A stretch of 64,000 nt of DNA from assembly GCA_001464955.1 (NCBI GenBank), contig LNEM01000030.1, forward strand, positions 1,134,558-1,198,557, given 5' to 3'. Under the pieces are notes generated by a model that was given only the letters and a program-made list of their open reading frames with translations, ran no database searches and was not told where the DNA came from. This DNA comes from Rhizobiales bacterium Ga0077537 (GTDB taxonomy: Bacteria > Pseudomonadota > Alphaproteobacteria > Rhizobiales > Hyphomicrobiaceae). Both the position numbers and the translations under genes were made by a program. This document shows positions 19,003 through 27,719 of the stretch, piece after piece (position 1 is the stretch's first letter; every line of letters begins with the position of its first letter).

Positions 19003-19632
19003 CTAGCGCCCCGGCCGCTCACGATAGCGCGGCAGCGACCAGCCCCAATGGAGCGCCGCGCCGCGCAACACGAACCCGACCCCGAAACCGGCCATGAGCG
19101 CGGTCTCCGCGCCGATCCCGGCCCGACGAGAGAGCACGAAAACAAGGGCTGCGGCGAGCGCGGCCGTCACATAGATTTCGCGACTGAGGATGATCGGTGT
19201 CTCGCCCCCGAGAATGTCGCGGATGATGCCGCCGAACGTGGCGGTCACCACCCCCATCACGACCGAGGGCACGACGCCGGCGCCGGTCGACATGGCGAGT
19301 TCAGCCCCGGTGACGGCGAAGAGCGCCAGCCCCGCGGCGTCGAGCCAGAGCAGCAGGCGCATGCGCGACTGCAGGATGTGCGCGCTGAAGAACACCATCG
19401 CCGCGACGACGACGCACGCAATGAGTGGCGCCGGGCGCTGGACCCAGCCGACGGGCGTCTGGCCGAGCAGGATATCGCGCAGCGTGCCGCCGCCGATGCC
19501 CGTGGCGGTCGCGAGCAACGCGAAGCCGAAGATGTCCATCTGCTTGCGTGATGCGACCAGCGCGCCGCTGGCCGCAAACACGACGAGGCCGATCCAGTCC
19601 AGAGCTGCTGTCAGTCCGCCGAGCGCCGTCAA
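19003..19632 (-). CDS. TRIC-type (YadS-like) cation channel membrane protein
   Basis: About 209 residues with roughly seven membrane segments in two similar halves: DWIGLVVFAASGALVASRK followed by GIGGGTLRDILLG in the first, and LFAVTGAELAM followed by ATFGGIIRDILGGETP in the second. The duplicated GGGxxRD motifs mark the TRIC/UPF0126 family, trimeric K+-permeable channels. The apparent start is a TTG at 19632 whose last bases overlap the TGA of the DUF6166 gene (TTGA, 4 bp overlap), because no ATG precedes the first membrane segment in a sensible position. Confidence 0.85.
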   Translation of the reverse strand: MTALGGLTAALDWIGLVVFAASGALVASRKQMDIFGFALLATATGIGGGTLRDILLGQTPVGWVQRPAPLIACVVVAAMVFFSAHILQSRMRLLLWLDAAGLALFAVTGAELAMSTGAGVVPSVVMGVVTATFGGIIRDILGGETPIILSREIYVTAALAAALVFVLSRRAGIGAETALMAGFGVGFVLRGAALHWGWSLPRYRERPGR

Positions 19633-19931
19633 CCTGCGGCCTCGATCTCGGCCACTGCCTTCGCCACGTCGTCGCTCGTCAGTTGCCAGTCGTTGTCCAG
19701 ATTGGCGATCACCTTGCGCATGTACCGCTCCGAGAGCCCGATGGCGCGCGTCTTGTCGCCGAGGTGGTCGTAGAGAATGGCCAGCGCCAGTTGCTGCGGA
19801 CTTTCCCCCTCGTAGGTCCACTCGAAGCCCCAGCTCGTGAATTTGGCGACATCGTAGTGTTCGCCGAGCGGTTGTCCGTCGACGGTGACGATCAGCCCGT
19901 CGAAGGCCCGCTTGCCTTCATAGACTTTCAT
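19629..19931 (-). CDS. DUF6166 family protein
   Basis: A 100-residue protein, MKVYEGKRAFDGLIVTVDG at the start and SERYMRKVIANLDNDWQLTSDDV near 68-90. The latter is the most conserved region of DUF6166 proteins. No enzymatic motif is visible and no function is known. It is the first gene of a two-gene unit with the TRIC channel (4 bp overlap). The ATG is preceded by GGAGGCC-type purine-rich sequence 6-10 bases upstream. Confidence 0.75.
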   Translation of the reverse strand: MKVYEGKRAFDGLIVTVDGQPLGEHYDVAKFTSWGFEWTYEGESPQQLALAILYDHLGDKTRAIGLSERYMRKVIANLDNDWQLTSDDVAKAVAEIEAAG

Positions 19932-20046
19932 TTAGGCCTCCACTGCCTGAGTGCCCGAGGTACAGCGCGTTCCGGGGCGTTCCACCGGCAAGGCTACGCG
20001 CCTGCTGGCCGCGATGCCAGCCGCTCCGCACCGGAGACCATGGTCG

Positions 20047-20568
20047 TCAATGCTTGCCGTGCCCGCCATGATGACCACCGCGATGCTCGCCGTCGGCTCC
20101 TCCGGGACCGGGCGATCCCACCTTGAGGACGGGCACGTCGAGCGCCACCTCGCCGGCCTTTTCGAACCGGAGCGTCAACGGCACGCGATCGCCCTCCTTC
20201 AAGGGTTGCTTGAGATCGATCAGCATGATGTGCAACCCGCCCGGCCGGAAGGTGACCGTATTCCCTCCGCCGACGGCGATCTTGTCGAGACGCCGCATGC
20301 GCATGACCCCGCCGTCGTGCATGTGAGTGTGCAACTCGACGCTGCCCGCGACGGGAGATGACGCCGCGACGAGGGTGTCGTCGATGCTGGCGGGCAACTT
20401 GAGCGATAGGTATGCGGCGCCGACTTTCGCTCCCCCGGGCGTGGCTCTTGCCCAGGGTGTCGAGATGGTGAGCCCGGTATGTGTCGTAACGGTTTGGCCG
20501 ACGGACGGCGCTGCCCCAAGAAGAAGAGCCGCGAACGAAAGGGTCGCAACGGTTGCCGTTCGGTCCAT
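20047..20568 (-). CDS. Periplasmic copper chaperone PCu(A)C
   Basis: A 173-residue exported protein (signal peptide about 1-25, ending VGQT). The Cu(I)-binding signature is present: Met/His ligands in ELHTHMHDGGVMRMR and, about 20 residues later, GLHIMLID. A His/Gly-rich tail (HRGGHHGGHGKH) adds possible metal-binding ligands. PCu(A)C proteins deliver copper to the CuA site of cytochrome oxidase. No Sco or cox genes are in the window. Divergent from the DUF1445 gene, with 153 bp between them. Confidence 0.9.
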   Translation of the reverse strand: MDRTATVATLSFAALLLGAAPSVGQTVTTHTGLTISTPWARATPGGAKVGAAYLSLKLPASIDDTLVAASSPVAGSVELHTHMHDGGVMRMRRLDKIAVGGGNTVTFRPGGLHIMLIDLKQPLKEGDRVPLTLRFEKAGEVALDVPVLKVGSPGPGGADGEHRGGHHGGHGKH

Positions 20569-20721
20569 CGGAGAAATGCTCCAGTGTTTTGCTGTGTGGC
20601 CCGGCCCGGGATGTCGGGGTGATCATCCGCCAGCCTTCGCCCCGGACGGGCTGACTTGTCGGCGGCTTCAGATTACGCTGACTGTGACCTTGTCGACCAC
20701 CGTTGGAGTAAGGAGCGGCTG

Positions 20722-21573
20722 ATGGCACCCCAGGACGGCACCGCGCCGGGAGTGGCAAACGAAGCGAACGGGCTGACGGCCTTGCAAGCGCGCGCCCGCA
20801 CTGGCGTCGAGGCGCGCCGTCTTTATCGCACGAATGCCTACACCGGCTTCACGCACGGCTTTGCCCCGGGTTTCGTCCAGGGCAATCTTGCGGTGCTGCC
20901 GTCGGTTCTGGCGGCGGATTTCCTCCGCTTCTGCCAGTTGAACCCGAAGCCCTGCCCCCTGATCGGCATGTCGCCACGACCCGGCGACCCGTCGATCCCG
21001 GAACTCGGTGCCGATCTCGACATTCGAACCGATATCCCGAAGTACCGTGTCTGGCGCAAGGGGGAGCTGGTCGCCGAGGTGGCGGACATTCGCGAGGTCT
21101 GGCGCGATGACCTCGTCGCCTTCGTGCTCGGCTGCTCGTTCTCGTTCGAGGATGCCCTCGTCGAGGATGGCCTCGAGCTGCGCCATCAGAGCTGCGGTTG
21201 CAACGTGCCGATGTTCCGGACCAACATTCCGTGCCAGCCCTCCGGACCGTTCAGCGGCCCGATGGTTGTTTCGATGCGCCCGTTCAAGCCGGCGGATGCG
21301 ATCCGCGCCGTCCAGATCACGTCGCGCTTTCCGGCGGTGCATGGGGCCCCGGTACATATCGGGTTGCCCGAGTTGATCGGCATTCACGACATCACATGCC
21401 CGGACTACGGCGACGCCGTCGACGTGGCCGCCGACGAGCTGCCGGTGTTCTGGGCGTGCGGAGTGACACCGCAAGCGGTGATCGCCAACATCGCTCCGGA
21501 AATCGCGATCACGCATGCGCCGGGGTCGATGTTGGTCACGGACGTGCGCAACAGCCGGCTGTCGGCGTTCTGA
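20722..21573 (+). CDS. DUF1445 / D-glutamate cyclase-like hydro-lyase
   Basis: A 283-residue protein of the DUF1445 family: [15 protein letters not shown] near 47-61, [14 protein letters not shown], the core [10 protein letters not shown] near 138-147, and [10 protein letters not shown] shortly after. The family includes mammalian D-glutamate cyclase and bacterial putative hydro-lyases. ATG 20722 has AAGGAG 6 bases upstream; an upstream ATG in frame (20656) lacks one. It converges on trcR with a 29 bp gap. Confidence 0.88.
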   Translation: MAPQDGTAPGVANEANGLTALQARARTGVEARRLYRTNAYTGFTHGFAPGFVQGNLAVLPSVLAADFLRFCQLNPKPCPLIGMSPRPGDPSIPELGADLDIRTDIPKYRVWRKGELVAEVADIREVWRDDLVAFVLGCSFSFEDALVEDGLELRHQSCGCNVPMFRTNIPCQPSGPFSGPMVVSMRPFKPADAIRAVQITSRFPAVHGAPVHIGLPELIGIHDITCPDYGDAVDVAADELPVFWACGVTPQAVIANIAPEIAITHAPGSMLVTDVRNSRLSAF

Positions 21574-21602
21574 GCCGGAACGGAGTGGCTTGACGAGCCT
21601 CG

Positions 21603-22361
21603 TCAGGGGCGCGGCTCGTCGTCCTCCTCTTCGTCGGGACGCGTCAGCTCCTTCAGTCGCGCGAAGACGCGGGCATCCTCGGCCACGTTGGCAGCCCGGT
21701 CGTCCTCGGGCTCCGCGGGCAGCTCCTCCAGGGCCGGCTGATCGCCGAGGCCGGGGATCGTCTGGCTCGCAGGCAGCAGCGTGCCGCCCATCTCGCGCTC
21801 TTCGGCGATTGCCGCCGGCGCGCCGACCGTCACCCGCTTCGAGCTCTTTTTCACTTCGGCATCGAGGTCGATCTGCGAGCACAGGCCCAGCGTGACCGGA
21901 TCCTGGGGCTGCAGGTTGGCCGAGTTCCAGTGCGTGCGCTCCCGGATCGAGGCGATCGTCGGCTTCGTCGTACCGACGAGGCGCATGATCTGGCTGTCCT
22001 TCAGCTCCGGATGGTTGCGCAGCAGCCAGAGTACGGCGTTGGGCCGATCGTGCCGCCGCGACACCGGCGTGTAGCGCGGCCCCTTCTTGGTCTTGACCAC
22101 CGGCATCTCGTACTTCGGCTCCGCGAGCCGCAGCCTGTGGTTCGGGTTCGCTTCGGCGCGAGCGATCTCCTCGCGGCTGAGCTGGCCGGACGCGATCGGA
22201 TCCTGCCCTTTGATGCCCTGGGCCACGTCGCCGTCGGCGATGCCCCGCACCTCCAGGTTGTGGAGACCGCAAAGTTCGGCAATCTGCTCGAAGCTGAGCG
22301 AAGTATTCTCGACGAGCCAAACCGCCGTGGCTTTCGGCATCAATGGTTTACGGTCGCTCAT
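21603..22361 (-). CDS. trcR: Cell cycle transcriptional regulator TrcR (DUF1013)
   Basis: A 252-residue alphaproteobacterial protein. It begins MSDRKPLMPKATAVWLVENTSLSFEQIAELCGLH, a helix-turn-helix, and has a second HTH-like segment ELKDSQIMRLVGTTKPTIASIRERTHWN near 125-152, then PQDPVTLGLCSQIDLD, all typical of DUF1013. The acidic C-terminus (DEEEDDEP) is low complexity. The family is near-universal in alphaproteobacteria and linked to cell-cycle control. The ATG at 22361 is used because it begins the conserved MSDRKPLMP. Confidence 0.88.
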   Translation of the reverse strand: MSDRKPLMPKATAVWLVENTSLSFEQIAELCGLHNLEVRGIADGDVAQGIKGQDPIASGQLSREEIARAEANPNHRLRLAEPKYEMPVVKTKKGPRYTPVSRRHDRPNAVLWLLRNHPELKDSQIMRLVGTTKPTIASIRERTHWNSANLQPQDPVTLGLCSQIDLDAEVKKSSKRVTVGAPAAIAEEREMGGTLLPASQTIPGLGDQPALEELPAEPEDDRAANVAEDARVFARLKELTRPDEEEDDEPRP

Positions 22362-22631
22362 TGGCACTTCCTTCGACGACCGCCGTTCAATTCCGGCTCG
22401 CCCGACGGTCATGTCTGCATTGGGGGATACGTGTCATATAGCGCTGCTCGGTCCGGCCGGCAACCGCGCTCTGGCCGCGTCTGGACGTGGAGGCGGACGG
22501 CTGGCAAGCCCAGAGCGACATTCGACCGCGCTTGCCCCGGCCGACGCCGTCCCCTTAGCTGCACCGGCTGAACACAGCCGCCGTCGCGCATCAGCGCGTC
22601 TGGACGAAAAACCACGGGAGTTGACGCCACG

Positions 22632-23069
22632 ATGACACTCGCCCGCAAGACCTACTATCTCGACGAGCTATCCCCCGGGATGGAGGCGAGTGTCTCGAAG
22701 ACGGTCACCGAGAAGGACATCCAGGCCTTCGCCGACGTCACCGGCGACCACAACCCGGTCCACCTCGACGAGGCCTACGCCGCGACGACGATGTTCAAGA
22801 CCCGGATCGCCCACGGCATGCTGACGGCCGGGATGTTCTCTGCCGCATTTGCCATGGAGTTGCCGGGGCCGGGCTGCGTCTACGTCTCCCAGACGCTCGA
22901 TTTCAAGGCACCTGTCCGCATCGGCGACGTGGCCGTTGCGAAGGTCAAGGTGCTCGAGGTGATGGAATCGAAGCGGCGGGCGCGGTTCCATTGTGCCTGC
23001 TATGTAGGCGACAATCTCGTGGTCGAGGGCGAGGCGGTGCTCATGGTGCCGAGACGCAAGTCGGCCTGA
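22632..23069 (+). CDS. MaoC-like (R)-specific enoyl-CoA hydratase
   Basis: A 145-residue hot-dog-fold enzyme. The catalytic signature is AFADVTGDHNPVHLDEAYA (about 32-50), with Asp and His as the hydratase-2 dyad, followed by IAHGMLTAG. Such PhaJ-type enzymes hydrate trans-2-enoyl-CoA to (R)-3-hydroxyacyl-CoA, linking beta-oxidation to polyhydroxyalkanoate. Length is typical of the single-domain form. GGGAG stands about 12 bases before the ATG. No PHA synthase is in view. Confidence 0.9.
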   Translation: MTLARKTYYLDELSPGMEASVSKTVTEKDIQAFADVTGDHNPVHLDEAYAATTMFKTRIAHGMLTAGMFSAAFAMELPGPGCVYVSQTLDFKAPVRIGDVAVAKVKVLEVMESKRRARFHCACYVGDNLVVEGEAVLMVPRRKSA

Positions 23070-23188
23070 ACGCTTAGACCATCGAAGGTGGCGCGCCGCG
23101 TTTAACTGGCAAAGCAGGCGTGCGCCGCCTTTCGGTGTTGTTATAGTGTTTGCCGGTCCACTCCCTGGAAGCTCGGTCGAGCAATTTC

Positions 23189-24136
23189 ATGAACGTCTTC
23201 GAAGGCTACGAGAACCTGCCTGCCGAAATGCGCGGCGCGGCCATCGCCATCGGCAACTTCGATGGCGTGCATCGCGGGCATCAGGCGTTGCTGGTGAGGG
23301 CGCGCGAACGTGCGGTCGCCGCTTCCCGCCTGGGGGAACGCCATCTGGCGGGTGCGATGGTGTTCGAGCCGCATCCGCGGGAGTACTTTCATCCCGAGCG
23401 CCCCCACTTTCGCCTGACGAGCCTGAGGAAGAAGCTCGCGCTGTTCGAGCGCTACGAGCTGGACCTCGCCATCGTCGCGCCGTTCGATGCGGTTCTGGCC
23501 CGCATGGACGCGGATACGTTCATCGAGCGCGTGCTGGTGGCCGGCCTGGGCGTTCGCCACGTCGTGGTCGGCTACGACTTCTTCTTCGGTGAAGGTCGCG
23601 GCGGCAACGCCGAGCACATGCAGCGTCGCGGTGCCGAGCTGGGCTTTGGCGTGAGCGTCATTCCCCCGGTCGCCGAGGGCGGCGAGGTCTTCTCGTCGTC
23701 GGCGATCCGGGCCGAGATCGCACAGGGTGACGTCGCGGGCGCGGCGCGGATGCTCGGTCACTGGTGGTCGGTGTCCGGCGAGGTCGTCGGCGGCGCCAAA
23801 CGTGGCACCGGCATGGGCTTTCCGACGGCCAACATCGTCCTCCCCATCGGCACGCCGCTCGCCTATGGCATCTATGCGGTGTTCGTCGACATCGAAGGCC
23901 GCCGCTATCAGGGCGCGGCCTACCTTGGCACGCGACCGACGTTCGACAATGGTCCGCCCGTGCTCGAGGTGTTCCTGTTCGACTTCGACGACGACCTTTA
24001 CGGCCGCGAGATCGAGGTGTCGTTCGTGGCCTTCATCCGGTCCGATCGCCGCTTCGACACGATGGAAGCGCTGATGGTCCAGATGGCGGCGGATTGCGAA
24101 AAGGCGCGGCAGCTTCTGGCCACCGCGCCCGCATAG
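23189..24136 (+). CDS. ribF: Bifunctional riboflavin kinase/FAD synthetase
   Basis: About 315 residues from the ATG at 23189. The N-terminal nucleotidyltransferase domain has GNFDGVHRGHQ (about 22-32), and VFEPHPREYF; FFFGEGRGGNAEHM is the flavin loop. The C-terminal riboflavin kinase domain carries GMGFPTANI near 210-218 and the GTRPTF segment. It makes FMN and FAD from riboflavin and ATP. A TTG 39 bp upstream is an alternative start; ATG is preferred although its ribosome binding site is weak. No infC or ileS/lspA neighbours as in enterobacteria. Confidence 0.95.
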   Translation: MNVFEGYENLPAEMRGAAIAIGNFDGVHRGHQALLVRARERAVAASRLGERHLAGAMVFEPHPREYFHPERPHFRLTSLRKKLALFERYELDLAIVAPFDAVLARMDADTFIERVLVAGLGVRHVVVGYDFFFGEGRGGNAEHMQRRGAELGFGVSVIPPVAEGGEVFSSSAIRAEIAQGDVAGAARMLGHWWSVSGEVVGGAKRGTGMGFPTANIVLPIGTPLAYGIYAVFVDIEGRRYQGAAYLGTRPTFDNGPPVLEVFLFDFDDDLYGREIEVSFVAFIRSDRRFDTMEALMVQMAADCEKARQLLATAPA

Positions 24137-24157
24137 GTCTGCGTCGATGTTCCGCGA

Positions 24158-24760
24158 CTACTGTGTGCGGTTGCCGCCTGCCGATTGCGATAGTCTCGGT
24201 CCGTTCTGGGCCGCCTGCGCCCGGAGTTCGACATCGATCGTCTGGTCGACGAAGGCGCCGGAATTGTCGTCGTGCACCCGAAGCACGATCTGGTAGCGGC
24301 CCTCGGGGAACGTCAGATGGTTGACCGTGAGGCTGCCGTAGACCTGCGTCAGCTGGGCCGGGCCCGCCGAAGGGCGCGTGATGGGCAGCTGCCAGGCGTT
24401 GTCCTGCACGGCCACGGTCTGGCCCTGGGCGTTGCGCACCAGGATATCGATCGACATCGAAGCCCGGACCTGCCCGTTCTCGAACTGCGTCGCGAGGTTC
24501 GTCGGCTCGATGTAGATGTTGAAGGGCGTGCCCGGCGCGATGACCGACGAGCGGGCCTGGAACTGACCGAACCCTGTGGCCGGTGCCGATGCGAGCGCGA
24601 CGCGCTGGATCGCGATCGTCGCCGTATTCGCTGTGGCGGTCGTTTGCTGGGTCTCTTTCGAGGCGACGTCCAGGCGTACGAAGAAGTTGCCGGTTGCGGC
24701 CGAAATGGCGGAGAGGACGAGAAAACCTCCGGCGAGCAGAATTCCAAACTTGCCTTTCAT
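24158..24760 (-). CDS. Exported or membrane-anchored protein of unknown function
   Basis: About 200 residues starting MKGKFGILLAGGFLVLSAIS, an N-terminal hydrophobic segment that may be a signal anchor or signal peptide. The rest is predicted beta-rich, for example FNIYIEPTNLATQF, MSIDILVRNAQGQ and GRYQIVLRVHDDNSG, reminiscent of an immunoglobulin-like fold; no Cys in the mature part. AAGGAG stands before the ATG. I do not recognise the family. It converges on ribF with a 21 bp gap. Confidence 0.7.
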   Translation of the reverse strand: MKGKFGILLAGGFLVLSAISAATGNFFVRLDVASKETQQTTATANTATIAIQRVALASAPATGFGQFQARSSVIAPGTPFNIYIEPTNLATQFENGQVRASMSIDILVRNAQGQTVAVQDNAWQLPITRPSAGPAQLTQVYGSLTVNHLTFPEGRYQIVLRVHDDNSGAFVDQTIDVELRAQAAQNGPRLSQSAGGNRTQ

Positions 24761-24941
24761 GACGCGTGCTCCTTGGGTTCGTTCGGTGGCGGTGGGCTCT
24801 GTTGACACAATCTTTAGTCTCAAACCGAACGTTGTTCAATATGGGAGCGGAGCGTACCGGAACACATTTGTGTGATGAGCGTCTGCCGGCGTCTGGAGCC
24901 CGGGTGCCGGATATCTGCCGGGTGGCCCACGATCGAGGCCG

Positions 24942-25619
24942 TCACCCGAGGCGCCAGACCGCCGTCCGCTTGATCTCGGCATCCTCGAGTTCCCGCGTGA
25001 CCGGTACGCTGTGTTCGGCCACCTGTTCGAACCGGCCGCGCGGAAAGTAGCTGCGCTGCGGATCGCCGATCAGAACGACCGCGCCCGCGCGGACGGCCGC
25101 CTCGATGAAGATCAAGACCCGGTCGGCAAGCGGCTTCTCGTAGAAGAGGTCTCCCACGAGGATGAGGTCGTACGCACCGTTCGGTGAGGCGGCAAGAAGG
25201 TTCTCGGCGGTGGTCGTGACAGCTTCCGCGCAGCCGTTCGCACCGGAATTGAGGGCGACGGCCTCGAGCGCCACGGCATCGATGTCGTTCGCGAGAACCG
25301 AGGCGGCCCCGGCCTTGGCGGCGGCAATGGCCGTCAGCCCCGAGCCGGTCCCGAGATCGAGGACGCGCCGTCCGGCCGCAATCGATGGAACGTCGAGCAG
25401 GTGGCGCGCCAGCGCCTGTCCCCCGGCCCAGGCGAACGCCCAATAGGGCGGCGGCACGTTCAGTTCACCGAGTTCTTCCTCGGTCTTTCGCCAGATCGGC
25501 AGAGACTCTTCCGCAAGATGCAGCAGAACCTCCGGCACCAGTGGCGGCGTCAGAAGGCGTGTGTTGGCGAGAATGAAGGACGGCCAGTCTGCCGATCCCT
25601 GAGGCGGAGCCAAAGTCAT
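24942..25619 (-). CDS. Class I SAM-dependent methyltransferase (nicotinamide N-methylase/ETFB-KMT-like), copy 2
   Basis: About 225 residues. The start TRLLTPPLVPEVLLHLAEE, the PPYWAFAWAGGQALARHLL segment near 70-88, motif I RRVLDLGTGSGLTAIAAAKAGA and the post-motif DLILVGDLFYE are those of PrmA/ETFB-lysine methyltransferase relatives. The (P/Q)YWAFAW(A/P)GGQA segment is shared with the adjacent upstream gene, so the pair arose by tandem duplication. ATG 25619 overlaps the TGA of the upstream copy (ATGA). The substrate is unknown; protein lysine methylation is plausible. Confidence 0.85.
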   Translation of the reverse strand: MTLAPPQGSADWPSFILANTRLLTPPLVPEVLLHLAEESLPIWRKTEEELGELNVPPPYWAFAWAGGQALARHLLDVPSIAAGRRVLDLGTGSGLTAIAAAKAGAASVLANDIDAVALEAVALNSGANGCAEAVTTTAENLLAASPNGAYDLILVGDLFYEKPLADRVLIFIEAAVRAGAVVLIGDPQRSYFPRGRFEQVAEHSVPVTRELEDAEIKRTAVWRLG

Positions 25620-26299
25620 GGTGCTGTCCCTTGCCCTCTCGCCCTGGCACGGAACCGCCACACCCGACCCTCCTCCAGGCTGTCGTCGATCAAGGCTGGT
25701 GCGAGCGGCGCATGATAGCGCGCGATTTCCTCCAGCCCCGAGGCGGGCTGCCGCGCCGTTGCGCGATCGCCGAGAAGGACGACGTGCCCGGTCGCCACGA
25801 GGCCATCGAGGAAGCGTCCGACCCTCGTCGCCAGCTCTGGCTCGTAGACGAGGTCGGAAATGAGCACGACGTCGGCGTCGGGTTCGTCCCCGAGCACGTC
25901 CTTGGTCGAGGTCGACAGGACGGCGCTGCAGTCGTTGAGGATGCCGTTGAGACGGATCGCCGTTTCTGCCAGCGGGTCGATGTCCACGGCGAGCACCGAT
26001 CGGGCGCCGGCCTCGACGGCGGCGATGGCGCCGATGCCGGATCCGGACCCGATATCGATCACCCGCTTTCCCGCGACCAGGCTCGGATTGTCGATCAGGT
26101 ATCGGGCGATGGCCTGTCCACCGGGCCAGGCGAAGGCCCAGTACGGTTGGAAGGGCGAGCCTGTCGCGCCCTGAGCTTCCGCGGCCCTTTGAAAAATGCG
26201 CTGACTGTCCGAGGCGAGATGGAGCGGCACTTCGGGCACGAGTGGCGCAGTGGCAAGGGTGGTGTGCGATCTGACGAAGATGGCTCTGGGGTCCATCAT
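25616..26299 (-). CDS. Class I SAM-dependent methyltransferase (ETFB-KMT-like), copy 1
   Basis: About 227 residues, paralogous to the next gene: APLVPEVPLHLASDS, QPYWAFAWPGGQAIARYLID, motif I KRVIDIGSGSGIGAIAAVEAGA, and VVLISDLVYEPELA. The two proteins align over nearly their whole length by eye, with clearly diverged sequence. Alternative ATGs occur at 26299 and 26296. The two genes overlap by 4 bp. The upstream EVE-domain gene is on the same strand 37 bp away. Confidence 0.85.
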   Translation of the reverse strand: MMDPRAIFVRSHTTLATAPLVPEVPLHLASDSQRIFQRAAEAQGATGSPFQPYWAFAWPGGQAIARYLIDNPSLVAGKRVIDIGSGSGIGAIAAVEAGARSVLAVDIDPLAETAIRLNGILNDCSAVLSTSTKDVLGDEPDADVVLISDLVYEPELATRVGRFLDGLVATGHVVLLGDRATARQPASGLEEIARYHAPLAPALIDDSLEEGRVWRFRARARGQGTAP

Positions 26300-26336
26300 C
26301 GCGGCTGTACCGGTCGGCACAGGCCGCTGGATCGCG

Positions 26337-26810
26337 TCATGCCGGGACCTTGAGCGCCGCCGGATCGAGACCGCCCATGCGACAGACTTCGGCCCATTCG
26401 GCCTTGGTGACGGGCTGTACCGAGAGGCGCATCGATGTGACGAGGCTCATCTTCGCGAGTTTGGTGTTCGATTTGACCTCCAGGAGAGTGACGGGCTTCG
26501 GCATGTCGGTGACAGCGATGACGTCGACACATTCCCACGTTCCGGTGTCGTCGTCCGGATCGGGATGCGCGGCCGCCGACACGCGTGCGATGCCGACAAT
26601 CTCCTTGCCGATGTTCGAATGATAGAAGAACGCGAGGTCGCCGACCGCCATCGCCTTCATGTTGTTGCGCGCCAGGTAGTTGCGCACCCCCGTCCACGGC
26701 TCCCCCTCGCGACCTTTGGCCTTCAGCATCTCCCATGAGAAGACGTCCGGCTCGGACTTGAGGAGCCAATAACCGGTGGAGGTGGGGATGGGGGCGGGCG
26801 CCTTGGCCAT
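26337..26810 (-). CDS. EVE domain protein (THYN1-like)
   Basis: A 157-residue protein with TGYWLLKSEPDVFSWE (about 12-27), EPWTGVRNYLARNNMKAM, GDLAFFYHSNI and IVGIARV, the complete EVE fold. EVE domains recognise modified bases in DNA or RNA; stand-alone forms like this one are conserved across bacteria and the ligand is not settled. ATG 26810 (MAKAPAP) is preferred since the longer reading adds an unconserved leader. It precedes the tandem methyltransferase genes on the same strand. Confidence 0.9.
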   Translation of the reverse strand: MAKAPAPIPTSTGYWLLKSEPDVFSWEMLKAKGREGEPWTGVRNYLARNNMKAMAVGDLAFFYHSNIGKEIVGIARVSAAAHPDPDDDTGTWECVDVIAVTDMPKPVTLLEVKSNTKLAKMSLVTSMRLSVQPVTKAEWAEVCRMGGLDPAALKVPA

Positions 26811-26948
26811 GCGGAACCGGAGCTGGATTGGCAATCGGAGAAGGTGGGCGCAACCTGGCCGCACATGGACTGAAGTTGCACTGTGATGCTGATTAACATT
26901 GGCGTCGAGCCTGAGCAAATGCTGCCCTGTATGGCGCGACGCCGGGCG

Positions 26949-27719
26949 TCAGGCCAGCAGGGCCGTTGGCACTGCTGCGAGCACGCGTTCGAGAGTGGCC
27001 ATTGTCGATCGATCCAGGATGCCGTCGACGCGCGCGGGGCGAAAGTGCCGCTGGAAAGCGATGACGACGAGTTGCGTCCGCTCGTCCATCCACCCCGTTG
27101 GCTCGAGCTCGTAGCCGAACGCCATCATCAGGCGCTGCGCGTGGGCAACGACATTCGGATCGGCGGCAGAGTTCGCCGGATCATCCGTGCTCTCGATCGG
27201 CGCCGGCTCCACCCAGAGGCCGACGCCCTCGTCAGCCAGACGCCGCCAGTCGAATTTTTCGCCGGGATCGTTCTTTCGGTGAGGCGCCACATCGGAATGG
27301 GCGAGCACTCGCTCCGGCGGGATCGCCCAACGCCGCACCACGTCCCGCGCCAGATCCGTCACGGCCCGCATCTGGCAGTCCGGGAAATCGGGATAACCGT
27401 AGTCGTGGCCGGGGTTGTGGATTTCGAACCCGATCGACATGGAGTTGACGTCGCTCTCGCCTTTCCATGCCGCATGTCCCGCATGCCATGCGCGATGCAG
27501 CTCCGACACCATCTGGGTGATGCGCCCGTCGACATCGATCACGTAGTGGCACGAGACGCGCGACTCCTCACGCGACAGCCAGTCGATCGCCCGCGCGCAG
27601 GACGTCATCCCGGTGTAATGCAGGATCAACATGCTGGCGGTAAGTCCGCGCCGCCTCGGCTCGAAACACGGTGACGGTCTGAGATCGTCGACGAACGGAC
27701 TTTCGGCGGCGAGCGTCAA
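26949..27719 (-). CDS. N-acetylmuramoyl-L-alanine amidase (Amidase_2) with peptidoglycan-binding domain
   Basis: About 256 residues. The zinc ligands of AmpD/AmiD-type amidases are visible: His in MLILHYTGM near 36 and the AHSDVAPHRKNDPGEKFDW block near 155-173; IGFEIHNPGHDYGYPDF is also diagnostic. A PG-binding-1 domain (about 195-250, LMMAFGYELEPTGWMDERTQ) follows. The likely start is a TTG at 27719 overlapping the TGA of the DnaJ-like gene (TTGA). From this start no signal peptide is evident, unusual for a protein with a peptidoglycan-binding domain; cytoplasmic muropeptide recycling is possible. Confidence 0.88.
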   Translation of the reverse strand: MTLAAESPFVDDLRPSPCFEPRRRGLTASMLILHYTGMTSCARAIDWLSREESRVSCHYVIDVDGRITQMVSELHRAWHAGHAAWKGESDVNSMSIGFEIHNPGHDYGYPDFPDCQMRAVTDLARDVVRRWAIPPERVLAHSDVAPHRKNDPGEKFDWRRLADEGVGLWVEPAPIESTDDPANSAADPNVVAHAQRLMMAFGYELEPTGWMDERTQLVVIAFQRHFRPARVDGILDRSTMATLERVLAAVPTALLA

